10,533 nucleotides of DNA, from NCBI GenBank assembly GCA_020722645.1, contig DYKL01000096.1:1-10533 (forward strand), written 5' to 3'. Under the pieces are notes generated by a model. That model was given only the letters and a program-made list of their open reading frames with translations, did not search any database and was not told the origin of the DNA. Positions 1 through 6,946 of this stretch are shown here, piece by piece. Positions within the stretch are counted from its first letter, which is position 1; each line of letters opens with the position of its first letter. Source of the DNA: Acetofilamentum sp. (GTDB taxonomy: Bacteria; Bacteroidota; Bacteroidia; Bacteroidales; JAFGUD01). A program made the position numbers and the translations under genes.

Positions 1-56
1 TTGCTAATTGACTAATTTGCTAATTGACTAATTTGCTAATTTGCTAATTGACTAAA
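1..56. repeat. Tandem repeat with 8-bp period (ttgctaat / tgactaat), cut by window edge
   Basis: Seven consecutive 8-bp units fill this stretch. They are a mixture of ttgctaat and tgactaat, with the last unit ending in aaa, and the first four form two copies of a 16-bp unit. The reverse complement contains AATTAGCAAAT, which also occurs in the repeats at 6947-6970 and 10440-10533. The array begins at base 1, so its true length is unknown. No reading frame or RNA structure is evident in it. Confidence 0.9.
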
Positions 57-71
57 TTTTTTAAAATATAA

Positions 72-102
72 TTTGTTAGAAAGAATATTTATTTTAATTT
101 TG
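72..102 (+). promoter_or_regulatory. Bacteroidetes-type promoter of tRNA-Leu (-33 TTTG, -7 TAATTTTG)
   Basis: TTTG at 72-75 and TAATTTTG at 95-102 are separated by 19 bases. This matches the -33 TTTG / -7 TAnnTTTG consensus known for the primary sigma factor of Bacteroidetes. The -7 element ends 24 bases before the tRNA, leaving room for a short 5' leader. It is one of the two cleanest promoters in the window. Confidence 0.75.
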
Positions 103-126
103 CAAAACTTTTTTGAAATGATTTAA

Positions 127-208
127 GCGGGTGTGGTGAAATTGGCAGACACGCTAGACTTAGGATCTAGTGCCGCGAGGCTTGTGGGTTCGAGTCCCTC
201 CACCCGCA
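127..208 (+). tRNA. tRNA-Leu, anticodon UAG
   Basis: The sequence folds into a class II tRNA. The acceptor stem pairs gcgggtg (127-133) with cacccgc (201-207), followed by discriminator A at 208. The D-stem is gtg/cac with the GG pair in its loop. The anticodon stem is ctaga/tctag around loop cttagga, giving anticodon TAG at 161-163, which reads CUN leucine codons. The long variable arm is a gcc/ggc stem capped by gcga (172-181). The T-loop is ttcgagt (189-195). The T-stem has one T-T mismatch (185 opposite 199). CCA is not encoded, so it must be added after transcription. The gene has its own promoter and is followed directly by a terminator. Confidence 0.96.
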
Positions 209-210
209 CA

Positions 211-240
211 AAAAAAAGGCTGAATTAACAGCCTTTTTTT
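211..240. terminator. Bidirectional intrinsic terminator between tRNA-Leu and the convergent MORN-repeat gene
   Basis: A run of seven A, then ggctg (218-222), a six-base loop, cagcc (229-233) and a run of seven T form a hairpin of up to 12 bp with a U-tract on either strand. On the plus strand it begins two bases after the tRNA. On the minus strand the stop codon of the 744-aa gene (239-241) lies inside the A/T part of the stem, so translation ends in the terminator itself. The GC core GGCTG/CAGCC is identical to that of the terminator at 4268-4291. Confidence 0.88.
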
Positions 241-2473
241 AATTTTCTTTTTTCTTAATGCCATCTTTCCATTTTTCAGTAAGAATAACTTCACTTTTTT
301 CGTCATAATAATTCCATTTCCCGTCTTTTAGACCATCTTTAAATTTACCGGATATTTTTATTGTGCCTGTTCTGTAATAATATTCTACATCTCCGTCCTT
401 AAGTCCGTCTTTATACATTACATTTGCCTTTCTTGCTCCATTATCATAATATTCTTTATATGTGCCATCAGGCATGTTGTCTATGAAAAAAACTTCTGCA
501 CGCTGCGTATTTTCTGTGTCATCATAGTAAAAATAAGCGGTTCCGTTAGCCATTCCATCTTCATAGTTTACTGCACTTTTAATATGTCCGCTTTCATAGT
601 ATGAACGCCATAGTCCGACAGGTTTTGATTCAAAAACTTTACCTTCGTACATTATATTTTGATTAATATCCGAAAAACTAACTGAAAAATCTCCATCAGA
701 AACATCTTGAGGTAAAACGACCAAAAAACCGGAAGAATCAATATAATCTGTAAACAAATCCTGTTGAGTTTCATTTTCTATTTTTTGGGTAATATCTTCA
801 AAATAAGCTTCATTGTCGTATTCAGCCAATAATTTTGTTTCAAACATATCGCCTTTACTTATTAACTGAAAACCTATTCTTGCGAAACTCATAATAAGTT
901 CTTCATTTTCTCTCAAATCATCACGTTCTGCCGAAGGAGTAAAATATAATAAAGTTTGAAACATTTTAGGCATCATAATAAAAATTCCGATTGTTGATTT
1001 AACGTTAAATTCATCAATAAAATTCTGGAATTTTTCATCATTTGAAAGAGTTCTTCCAACGGTATAGTCGTCAATAATCTGGTGTAAAACCTCTTGTGAA
1101 TTTGAAAAAACAACGTAATCACCAATAAAAGTATAATAAGGTTCATCAATACCTTCGAACAATTTTCCGAAAAACGGTTTAAAAAATCCTTTTTGTTTTA
1201 GAAATCTGATTTCGTAATTTTTATAATTGTAATCATCGAATTTAAAAGGTGACCATTTTTTAATCTGTTTAATAATAGAAGTTAAACCTTCTTTTGCAAG
1301 ATTAATGTCGTTTGTGTGAATAACTAATGCAATATCTTCCTGTTTTGAAAGCGAAGATAAAGGGCGGATTTTAAACAATGCTATTTCATTGCCAATCCAG
1401 GAAAAGAAATCGTTTTCAATGTCAATTTTGATGATGTTTTTCATTAAATCCATTGCTTTGTCAATATCTTGGGCATCTTCGGGGAAATTCTTTTTATATT
1501 CGTTCATCAGATTGTCGTAAAAAACATTATAATCGTTAAAAGTGATTGAAATATAAGCGGCAGCCTGATCTGACATAATCTGGTAAGCAGTCATTTTCCC
1601 GGGTTCTACGTTTGCCAATGCCTGAATATAAGAACCTGCGGTATCAAGATTTGCATAACCTTCGAGTAAAAGTTTATTTTTAAAAACATCAAAATTCAAA
1701 ACCGAAAAAGCGAGCGAATTTGATAGCATTGCGATTGTTTCATCTGTTTCGGTAAGAAAAGTAGAAGTGAAATCATCTAATTGTGAATAATTTGCGTATA
1801 TTTTGAACAATTTTCTTTGCGGGATTTGTTCCATAATACGAACAAAATTTTTGTTGTTTTTCCAATGATTGTCGTATAGCTGTTCGAGAGATTTTTGAAT
1901 TATTGCACCATTGAAAGAAACAAGCAATATATTATCGGCAAAAGTTATAAAAATTTTAAATTCAGGGTCTTTTTCATCAACCATTTGAATTATCGTATAT
2001 TTACCTTTATCGTTTTTAAACTCATTGCGGGTGATTTTAAAACCGCTTATCAGGTCAATCATTTTTTCAAGGCTTTGTACAGTCGAACTGCCTTTTTCCA
2101 AATCAACGGCAAACAAAAAATCCCATTCTTTTGGTGAGGACATAACTCCGGCAACCACAAGTTTACGGTTTTTCAATAGCATTTCGGCTACTGCATTAGA
2201 ATCAAGAAAACTGTTTACTGTTTCGATATCTTCGTTTAAGTCAGCAAAATAATCTGTTTGAACTAAATATTGCCACAATTCACTATTATTGATTGTTGTC
2301 CACGCTTCACTCAGGTTCGTTGTTTCTACAATAAAAACAGCATCTTGCGGTATAGTGTTAAAAGCATCTACCGATCCTTTTGAAGCAAAATATTTCAGAT
2401 AAGCAAAATATCCGACAGCCCCAATAACTACAAGCAGAATCAAGAACAGTAAAAATTTTAAAAATTTTTTCAT
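239..2473 (-). CDS. Membrane-anchored protein of unknown function with C-terminal MORN-type repeats
   Basis: This 744-aa protein starts with two lysines and a strongly hydrophobic segment (about residues 4-28). That is an uncleaved signal anchor or signal peptide, so most of the chain is probably on the outer side of the inner membrane. Residues about 35-600 have no motif I can tie to a reaction; their style (an opening like 'FNTIPQDAVFIVET') recalls DUF3352-type proteins of Bacteroidetes, but that assignment is tentative. Residues about 608-740 carry five or six MORN-variant (YwqK-like) repeats of about 22 residues, with patterns such as YKDGLKDGDVEYYY and FKDGLKDGKWNYYD. Such repeats form beta-hairpin stacks and are often thought to mediate binding. 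The ATG is directly preceded by five AC dinucleotides and has no Shine-Dalgarno site. It lies 57 bases downstream of porQ on the same strand, so co-transcription is likely. The gene is intact. Confidence 0.85.
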   Translation of the reverse strand: MKKFLKFLLFLILLVVIGAVGYFAYLKYFASKGSVDAFNTIPQDAVFIVETTNLSEAWTTINNSELWQYLVQTDYFADLNEDIETVNSFLDSNAVAEMLLKNRKLVVAGVMSSPKEWDFLFAVDLEKGSSTVQSLEKMIDLISGFKITRNEFKNDKGKYTIIQMVDEKDPEFKIFITFADNILLVSFNGAIIQKSLEQLYDNHWKNNKNFVRIMEQIPQRKLFKIYANYSQLDDFTSTFLTETDETIAMLSNSLAFSVLNFDVFKNKLLLEGYANLDTAGSYIQALANVEPGKMTAYQIMSDQAAAYISITFNDYNVFYDNLMNEYKKNFPEDAQDIDKAMDLMKNIIKIDIENDFFSWIGNEIALFKIRPLSSLSKQEDIALVIHTNDINLAKEGLTSIIKQIKKWSPFKFDDYNYKNYEIRFLKQKGFFKPFFGKLFEGIDEPYYTFIGDYVVFSNSQEVLHQIIDDYTVGRTLSNDEKFQNFIDEFNVKSTIGIFIMMPKMFQTLLYFTPSAERDDLRENEELIMSFARIGFQLISKGDMFETKLLAEYDNEAYFEDITQKIENETQQDLFTDYIDSSGFLVVLPQDVSDGDFSVSFSDINQNIMYEGKVFESKPVGLWRSYYESGHIKSAVNYEDGMANGTAYFYYDDTENTQRAEVFFIDNMPDGTYKEYYDNGARKANVMYKDGLKDGDVEYYYRTGTIKISGKFKDGLKDGKWNYYDEKSEVILTEKWKDGIKKKEN

Positions 2474-2530
2474 GTGTGTGTGTTTTAGATAAAGTTTGTA
2501 TTACTTTTTGACAAAAATAATTGATTTATT

Positions 2531-3568
2531 TTAGTTTCCAAAATTTCTTTTAAATAATTCGTTGATATTTAATGCGATAGTAAAATTATGAGTACTTCCG
2601 GCAAGGTGATATTTAGCAATTGCGTAGTTAAAGCTGAATTTTTTAACATTTATTCCTAAACCACCTGAAAAACCACTTAAACCGGTTTTGGTAGTAAGTT
2701 TAAGTTCTTGTCTTCTCTGATAATTAAAACCGAAAGCGATATAAAAATATTTTGAAGGAATTATTTCTGCTCCAAATATTAAATGTCTGAATGTTAAATC
2801 TGCAATATTTCCAACTTTGTCAGTGAATTGTTGTTGTGTCTGTTGAGATAATATATTATTTTCAGGATTTACATATCCCAAATCAGGTTTATTCAGATGA
2901 TGAGCCAAAACCGAAAATCTGAAAGGAGCATGAGCAAACTTTTGGGTAAAACCAATTTGAATATCAAACGGAAGTGGTTCATAATTGTTTGGTGTGTAGG
3001 GTTTTATCTGACTTCCTAAATTTCTGATAACTAAACCGGCAGTAGTCAATTTATTCCTTGAAAAATAAGAAAGACCAATATCTGTGGCTATCCCAAAAGA
3101 AGTATAAGATTCGTAATTTGAAAAAACAGGTTTTAAAACAATTCCAACAGTAAAAAATGAGTCAATTTTATTAGCCCAGGCGAAATTTATTGAATAATCG
3201 GCAGCTGTAAAATCTCCGGTAATATTTCCAAGTTCATCGGCGGCAATAAAATCACCGTAGTTGATATACTGAATTCCAACAGCAAAATATCCGAATTTTG
3301 ATTTTGAAAAATTGTAAGATGAATATCCCCAGTTAATATCAGTAAAATAATTTACATAACTGAAATTAAGATGATTAGCTGTAGAGCTGTCCATTAGAGC
3401 CGGATTTGAAAAAACAGAGTTAGGTTCTGACAAAGACACATTTGAGCCACCCAAAGCCGCAATATGTGCTGAATTTGTAAGGTCAAGAAACTTGTAGGTA
3501 GAAGTGCCGCCAATTTGCGAAAAAACAAATGTCGGAAAAAAAAACAGTACAAAAATGAGTCGTTTCAT
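2531..3568 (-). CDS. porQ: Type IX secretion system outer-membrane protein PorQ
   Basis: The 345-aa product has a cleavable signal peptide (residues 1-17, cut before QIGGTSTYKFL). What follows is typical of PorQ: the N-terminal 'YKFLDLTNSAHIAALGG' block, 'VFSNPALMDSS', 'GYFAVGIQYINYGDF', 'APFRFSVLAHHL', 'RHLIFGAEIIPSKYF' and a C-terminal 'FSFNYAIAKYHLAGSTHNF'. The alternating hydrophobic/aromatic pattern indicates an outer-membrane beta-barrel of the FadL/UPF0164 type. In Porphyromonas gingivalis, PorQ works with PorU, PorV and PorZ in the attachment complex, which removes the C-terminal sorting domain from secreted proteins and anchors them to lipopolysaccharide. Length is normal for the family. 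In many Bacteroidetes porQ is followed by cmk; here the downstream gene is the MORN-repeat protein. The start is supported by the signal peptide and a -7 promoter box 21 bases upstream. Confidence 0.9.
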   Translation of the reverse strand: MKRLIFVLFFFPTFVFSQIGGTSTYKFLDLTNSAHIAALGGSNVSLSEPNSVFSNPALMDSSTANHLNFSYVNYFTDINWGYSSYNFSKSKFGYFAVGIQYINYGDFIAADELGNITGDFTAADYSINFAWANKIDSFFTVGIVLKPVFSNYESYTSFGIATDIGLSYFSRNKLTTAGLVIRNLGSQIKPYTPNNYEPLPFDIQIGFTQKFAHAPFRFSVLAHHLNKPDLGYVNPENNILSQQTQQQFTDKVGNIADLTFRHLIFGAEIIPSKYFYIAFGFNYQRRQELKLTTKTGLSGFSGGLGINVKKFSFNYAIAKYHLAGSTHNFTIALNINELFKRNFGN

Positions 3569-3589
3569 TATTATTGCTTTTATTTAATG

Positions 3590-3597
3590 CAAAAATA
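3590..3597 (-). promoter_or_regulatory. Candidate -7 element of porQ (TATTTTTG)
   Basis: On the minus strand TATTTTTG matches the Bacteroidetes -7 consensus TAnnTTTG. It lies 21 bases before the porQ ATG, which would give a leader of roughly 15 nt. No TTG-type -33 element is visible at the usual distance, so the assignment rests on the -7 box alone. Confidence 0.42.
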
Positions 3598-3627
3598 TAA
3601 AAAAATTAAAGATATAATCTTAAAAAA

Positions 3628-3699
3628 TTTGAATTATGAAGATTTTTTAATTTTGTTTTTCAAGAAAGTACTGATTATTTATCAAAATTTTTAATTTTG
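3628..3699 (+). promoter_or_regulatory. Two candidate -7 boxes (TAATTTTG) upstream of ogt
   Basis: TAATTTTG occurs at 3648-3655 and at 3692-3699, each inside a copy of TTTTTAATTTTGT (3644-3656 and 3688-3700, 44 bases apart). The upstream box has TTTG at 3628-3631 with a 16-base spacer, slightly short. The downstream box has no clear -33 but sits 22 bases from the ogt ATG. Either or both may drive ogt. An A/T-rich region can produce such matches by chance. Confidence 0.45.
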
Positions 3700-3721
3700 T
3701 GCAATATGTAAAATAATCAAT

Positions 3722-4165
3722 ATGATAACATTTATTAAAACGCCTATAGGAAATTTAAGAGTTACATATAAAAATGAAACTTTAGTTGAAGTTAAATCGG
3801 TTGAGGGAGATCACAATGAAAATAAAAAACTGCAAAATGAAGCAGAAAAACAAATTATTGAATATTTTGATGGAAAAAGAACTGTTTTTGATTTAAAATA
3901 CGAGCTGTCGGGTACTGATTTTCAAAAAAAAATCTGGAAAGAAATGATAAAAATCCCTTTCGGTTCGACAATGAGTTACAAAGAATTAGCTGAAAAAATC
4001 GGCAAACCAAAAGCATACAGGGCAGTCGCCAATGCAGCCGGTAAAAATCCATTGCTTATAATTTGTCCTTGTCATAGAGTAGTAGGAAGTAAAAGCATCG
4101 GAGGTTTCAGTTGCGGGATTGAAAAAAAAATAATTTTAATGAAACTTGAAGGGATAATATACTGA
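3722..4165 (+). CDS. ogt: Methylated-DNA--protein-cysteine methyltransferase (O6-alkylguanine repair)
   Basis: This 147-aa protein transfers the alkyl group from O6-alkylguanine (and O4-alkylthymine) in DNA to its own cysteine in a single-turnover suicide reaction. The active-site motif PCHRVVG is at residues 116-122, with C117 as acceptor and H118/R119 adjacent. Upstream, 'GTDFQKKIWKEMIKIPFGS' (about 64-82) and 'SYKELAEKIGKPKAYRAVA' (85-103) form the helix-turn-helix DNA-binding part. R100 corresponds to the arginine finger that replaces the flipped base, and 'AAGKNP' (105-110) is the usual asparagine turn. 'GGFSCGIEKK' (127-136) follows, with a cysteine (C131) where glycine is common. There is no Ada regulatory domain. 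The N-terminal ribonuclease-like domain is short, making the protein slightly smaller than typical Ogt (about 160-175 aa). The gene is monocistronic, divergent from porQ and convergent with ppiD. Confidence 0.92.
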   Translation: MITFIKTPIGNLRVTYKNETLVEVKSVEGDHNENKKLQNEAEKQIIEYFDGKRTVFDLKYELSGTDFQKKIWKEMIKIPFGSTMSYKELAEKIGKPKAYRAVANAAGKNPLLIICPCHRVVGSKSIGGFSCGIEKKIILMKLEGIIY

Positions 4166-4211
4166 AAATGTGTTAATTTGAAAATTTGAAAATGTGTTAA
4201 TTATTTGATAA
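4164..4211. repeat. Short repeat with 8-bp register overlapping the ogt stop codon
   Basis: Reading in steps of eight from 4164 gives gaaaatgt, gttaattt, gaaaattt, gaaaatgt, gttaatta, tttgataa. The 15 bases at 4164-4178 recur exactly at 4188-4202, an offset of 24. The word AAATGTGTTAATT differs at one position from AAATGTGATAATT in the terminal repeat (10440-10533). The repeat begins within the ogt stop codon (4163-4165). Confidence 0.6.
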
Positions 4212-4267
4212 TCCGGTATTTAATGAATTATGAAAGTAAATAAATAAACCGTTGTGAGTATAAAATA

Positions 4268-4291
4268 AAAGGCTGCCACAAGACAGCCTTT
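4268..4291. terminator. Bidirectional intrinsic terminator between ogt and ppiD
   Basis: aaaggctg (4268-4275) pairs with cagccttt (4284-4291) around an eight-base loop, flanked by A-rich and T-rich tracts. It lies about 100 bases after the plus-strand ogt stop and 21 bases after the minus-strand ppiD stop, so it can serve both convergent genes. The minus-strand U-tract (TTTTATTTTAT) is the better one. The GC core is the same as in the terminator at 211-240. Confidence 0.8.
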
Positions 4292-4312
4292 CTTAATTAT
4301 TGTTTGTATTTA

Positions 4313-6424
4313 TTAAAATTTTGCTCTACGGTCAATAATAACTACAGCATCTTTAAGAGCAGTATAAACTTGGTAAGAAGCTCTCTGCTGTAAAGCAGCT
4401 TTCATTCTCATTTTTTGTACACCTAAATCTTCGGGTGTTAACGGTTGAGCTTCAGTAACAGAAACAACCTTTAAGAAATAAGCTCCATTAGCACCTTTAA
4501 TAGGACCATAGATTTTATCTTTTTCCATTTTTTGAATTGTTCCGATAACAATAGGTTCGTAGCCGATTGTAGCAAGCTGAAATGCATTGAATGCAACATT
4601 AGGTAAACTTAACTTTTGTGTTCCAATTTTTGCTGCAAAAGCATCTAAATCGCTAACTGTTTGATTTTCAAAATATTCTTTGTAAATTTTTTCTACCTTT
4701 TTCTTTTGAATAACAGAATTTTCGACCTGAGTTTTAACTTTTTCTAATGATAAATAACCAAGTTCGTTAATATTTTTGACCATTGCAATAACATATTTAT
4801 TGCCCATTTCAAAAACAGTCGAAACTTCGCCTTGTTTAGCACCAAAAGCCCAATAAACAATATTTCTTACGTTGTCAAGACCGGGAATTGTATATGTTCC
4901 TTGCGAAATGTCAGTAGCCTCTCTTCTGACGAACTTTTTATCCATAATAACTTTATCAAAAGCTTCTTCGTTAATGGCTTCTGTTCTTATACTCATAGCA
5001 TAAGAATACATTTCGTCGTAGGTTTTTTGGCTTGGTGTTATTTCAACTCTGATGAAAGCTAATTTGTATTTGGGAACTTTGTTTTTTTGTTCTGTAACTT
5101 GAATAATATGGATACCATAATCAGTTTCTACAGTTCCTATTTCTCCAATATTTTTTTCAAAACAATAGTCGTTAAATTCAGTAACCATAGAACCTTCGGT
5201 AAAATCTTCGTAAAGACCGCCGTTTTCTTTTGAACCCGGGTCATCACTGTACTGAAGGCAAAGCATATCAAAATTACCACCGTTTTTTAATACTTCCATC
5301 AAACTGTCAGCAACAATTTTTGCTCTTTCAATTGTTCCGATTTTTGGATTTTGTGGCGAAATCAAGATGTGTTTGGCTGAAACAGTGTCAGGTCTTGATT
5401 CAACAATATCAACTAATTTAACAACATTGTAAACACCGTACTCGAAATATGGACCGAAAACAGTATCTTTTTTGAAAGTCAGAATCAAAGAATCCAAAAC
5501 TGAATTCTGAAGTTCATTCAAAGTGTAATATTTAACTACTTCAGGTTGTGAAGATTTAAGATTTACAACACTTTGTTCATCATCAGAAGTTTTTATTTCC
5601 TGAACATACTGTTTAGCTTTGTCAAATGCTATAAGAGAGTCGCTTGATGTTGGAATAATATCAAAAACAATGTAAGACAAATCTCGTGTTTCTGTTTTGT
5701 TTTTGAACATATTCAAATGACTTTCGTAATATTCTTCAAGTTCGGCTTCTGTTGCTTTAATTGTAGTATCGGTAATTTCATTGAAAGTTTTTCCGACAAG
5801 TTCAATATTTACTGTAAATTTTCTCTCAATATTATCTTCTTCAACCTCTAATGAAGTAACGTACAAACTTTTTGTGATTAAAGCCTGATATTTATTATAT
5901 TTTCTATCTAATTTGATATAGTTTTCAATATATATCCACAAGTTCATAATTTGCGGATCCTGTTCCAGATTTTGCAAAATATTGATAACTAATTGCTTAT
6001 CAAACATACCGGTCTCAGGATTTACAAAAGTCTGAGCTACAAGAGGATGAATTTTGTTGCCGATAACCATATCGCTTAACTCTTCTTTTGAAATTTCGAT
6101 ACCTAAATCATCGTAGGTTTCTTTAAGCAAAGCTTCACGAATTACTTGTTCCCAAACGCTTGACCTTATTTGTTGAGCGACTTGTTCATCTAAACTTTCA
6201 GCACCTTGCATAATTTTATAATACTCTTCGGTTTGAGTAACCATATTTTCATACTCCTGATAATTTATATCTTCATCGTTAACCGAAACAATACTTAAAT
6301 CTTGACCTCCAAATAAAGCTTTCCCTGAGTTTATCATATCACCCAAAATAAAAGCCAATAAAGCAAGACCAATTACAATTGCCAACAATTTACCCTTTTT
6401 ACGAATATTTTCTAATGTTGCCAT
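4313..6424 (-). CDS. ppiD: Peptidyl-prolyl cis-trans isomerase, PpiD/SurA-type periplasmic foldase
   Basis: This 703-aa protein is anchored by a single N-terminal transmembrane helix (about residues 12-30, after a basic 'NIRKKGK'), the layout of PpiD. Residues about 40-200 form the SurA/PpiD-type chaperone domain. The parvulin (rotamase) domain is at about 349-445: it opens with 'SAKHILI', continues 'LQYSDDPGSKENGGLYEDF' and closes with 'YGIHIIQV', all family hallmarks. The remaining 250 residues resemble the C-terminal chaperone part of PpiD, including 'GAKQGEVSTVFEMGNKYVI'. In other bacteria PpiD sits near the Sec translocon and helps newly exported proteins fold. Length is usual for Bacteroidetes PpiD (about 700 aa; E. 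coli 623). It lies downstream of rpmH on the same strand with a 116-base gap holding a hairpin, so it may be partly co-transcribed. Its leader is A-rich with no Shine-Dalgarno site. Confidence 0.9.
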   Translation of the reverse strand: MATLENIRKKGKLLAIVIGLALLAFILGDMINSGKALFGGQDLSIVSVNDEDINYQEYENMVTQTEEYYKIMQGAESLDEQVAQQIRSSVWEQVIREALLKETYDDLGIEISKEELSDMVIGNKIHPLVAQTFVNPETGMFDKQLVINILQNLEQDPQIMNLWIYIENYIKLDRKYNKYQALITKSLYVTSLEVEEDNIERKFTVNIELVGKTFNEITDTTIKATEAELEEYYESHLNMFKNKTETRDLSYIVFDIIPTSSDSLIAFDKAKQYVQEIKTSDDEQSVVNLKSSQPEVVKYYTLNELQNSVLDSLILTFKKDTVFGPYFEYGVYNVVKLVDIVESRPDTVSAKHILISPQNPKIGTIERAKIVADSLMEVLKNGGNFDMLCLQYSDDPGSKENGGLYEDFTEGSMVTEFNDYCFEKNIGEIGTVETDYGIHIIQVTEQKNKVPKYKLAFIRVEITPSQKTYDEMYSYAMSIRTEAINEEAFDKVIMDKKFVRREATDISQGTYTIPGLDNVRNIVYWAFGAKQGEVSTVFEMGNKYVIAMVKNINELGYLSLEKVKTQVENSVIQKKKVEKIYKEYFENQTVSDLDAFAAKIGTQKLSLPNVAFNAFQLATIGYEPIVIGTIQKMEKDKIYGPIKGANGAYFLKVVSVTEAQPLTPEDLGVQKMRMKAALQQRASYQVYTALKDAVVIIDRRAKF

Positions 6425-6460
6425 TTTTTTGTTTTAACAAATACTTAAAAATGAATACTG

Positions 6461-6485
6461 ATGGTTAGCAGTCCACACTAACCAT
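6461..6485 (-). terminator. Hairpin between rpmH and ppiD, possible weak terminator or attenuator
   Basis: atggttag (6461-6468) and ctaaccat (6478-6485) form a perfect 8-bp stem with a nine-base loop. It lies 55 bases after the rpmH stop codon and about 36 bases before the ppiD ATG. On the minus strand the nearest T-tract comes about ten bases after the stem, so it is a weak intrinsic terminator at best. It could cut transcription of ppiD relative to rpmH or stabilise the rpmH mRNA 3' end. On the plus strand the T-tract is close, but no gene there would use it. Confidence 0.45.
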
Positions 6486-6540
6486 ATTTAATTTTTTTCG
6501 ATATACGTGGACGTAAATCTTTTAAAAACGGTTTGAAATA

Positions 6541-6699
6541 TTATCTTTTGTGCTGTGGTTCGTCTGCTACCGATAATTTTTTTCTTCCTTTGTTTCTTCT
6601 GCTGTTTATTACTTTACGACCATTTTTAGTTGCCATTCTGTTTCTAAAACCGTGTTTATTTTTCCTTTTTCTTAATGAAGGTTGAAATGTTCGTTTCAT
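6541..6699 (-). CDS. rpmH: 50S ribosomal protein L34
   Basis: A 52-codon frame on the minus strand begins ATGAAACGAACATTTCAACC and encodes a highly basic protein. It reads MKRTFQPSLRKRKNKHGF, then RNRMATKNGRKVINSRR, then NKGRKKLSVADEPQHKR. MKRTFQPS, the NKHGFR block, R.MAT.NGRKV and RR.KGRKKL are the signature of L34, a small structural protein of the large ribosomal subunit. The 52-aa length, slightly longer than the E. coli 46, fits Bacteroidetes L34. It has a strong promoter 49 bases upstream (6748-6777). ppiD follows on the same strand. Confidence 0.96.
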   Translation of the reverse strand: MKRTFQPSLRKRKNKHGFRNRMATKNGRKVINSRRNKGRKKLSVADEPQHKR

Positions 6700-6747
6700 C
6701 TTATATCAAATTTTAAATGTTATTAAATTTCTTTTTAAAACGGTTTG

Positions 6748-6777
6748 CAAAAATAATTTTTTTTATTTTTATGCAAA
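6748..6777 (-). promoter_or_regulatory. Bacteroidetes-type promoter of rpmH (-33 TTTG, -7 TATTTTTG)
   Basis: On the minus strand TTTG (6774-6777, within a longer T run) is followed after 18 bases by TATTTTTG (6748-6755), matching -33 TTTG / -7 TAnnTTTG. Transcription would start near 6741, giving an mRNA leader of about 40 bases before the rpmH ATG. A strong promoter is expected for a ribosomal protein gene. Confidence 0.72.
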
Positions 6778-6946
6778 AAATTAAACATAATCTTTTTTTT
6801 AATTTCGAAAAAGCAAATATTTAAACAACTGATTATCAATAATTTAACATAAAATAAATATTTTTATTTTTATAGAAAATTATAGATATTAAAATTAGTT
6901 TATATTTTTAACAGTTCAATTTTAATCAATAATTCGTTAATTTTTC

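Noticed and set aside
290..608. Naming the MORN-repeat gene a YwqK-type antitoxin
   Set aside because: The YwqK 'antitoxin' name comes from automated labels for these repeats. No toxin gene is adjacent and the protein has an N-terminal signal anchor.
1895..2252. Two plus-strand frames of 75-80 codons inside the 744-aa gene
   Set aside because: They overlap a long intact gene on the opposite strand and have no recognisable domain or promoter.
4832..5421. Plus-strand frames inside ppiD
   Set aside because: They lie wholly within the conserved ppiD coding region on the other strand and show no family features.
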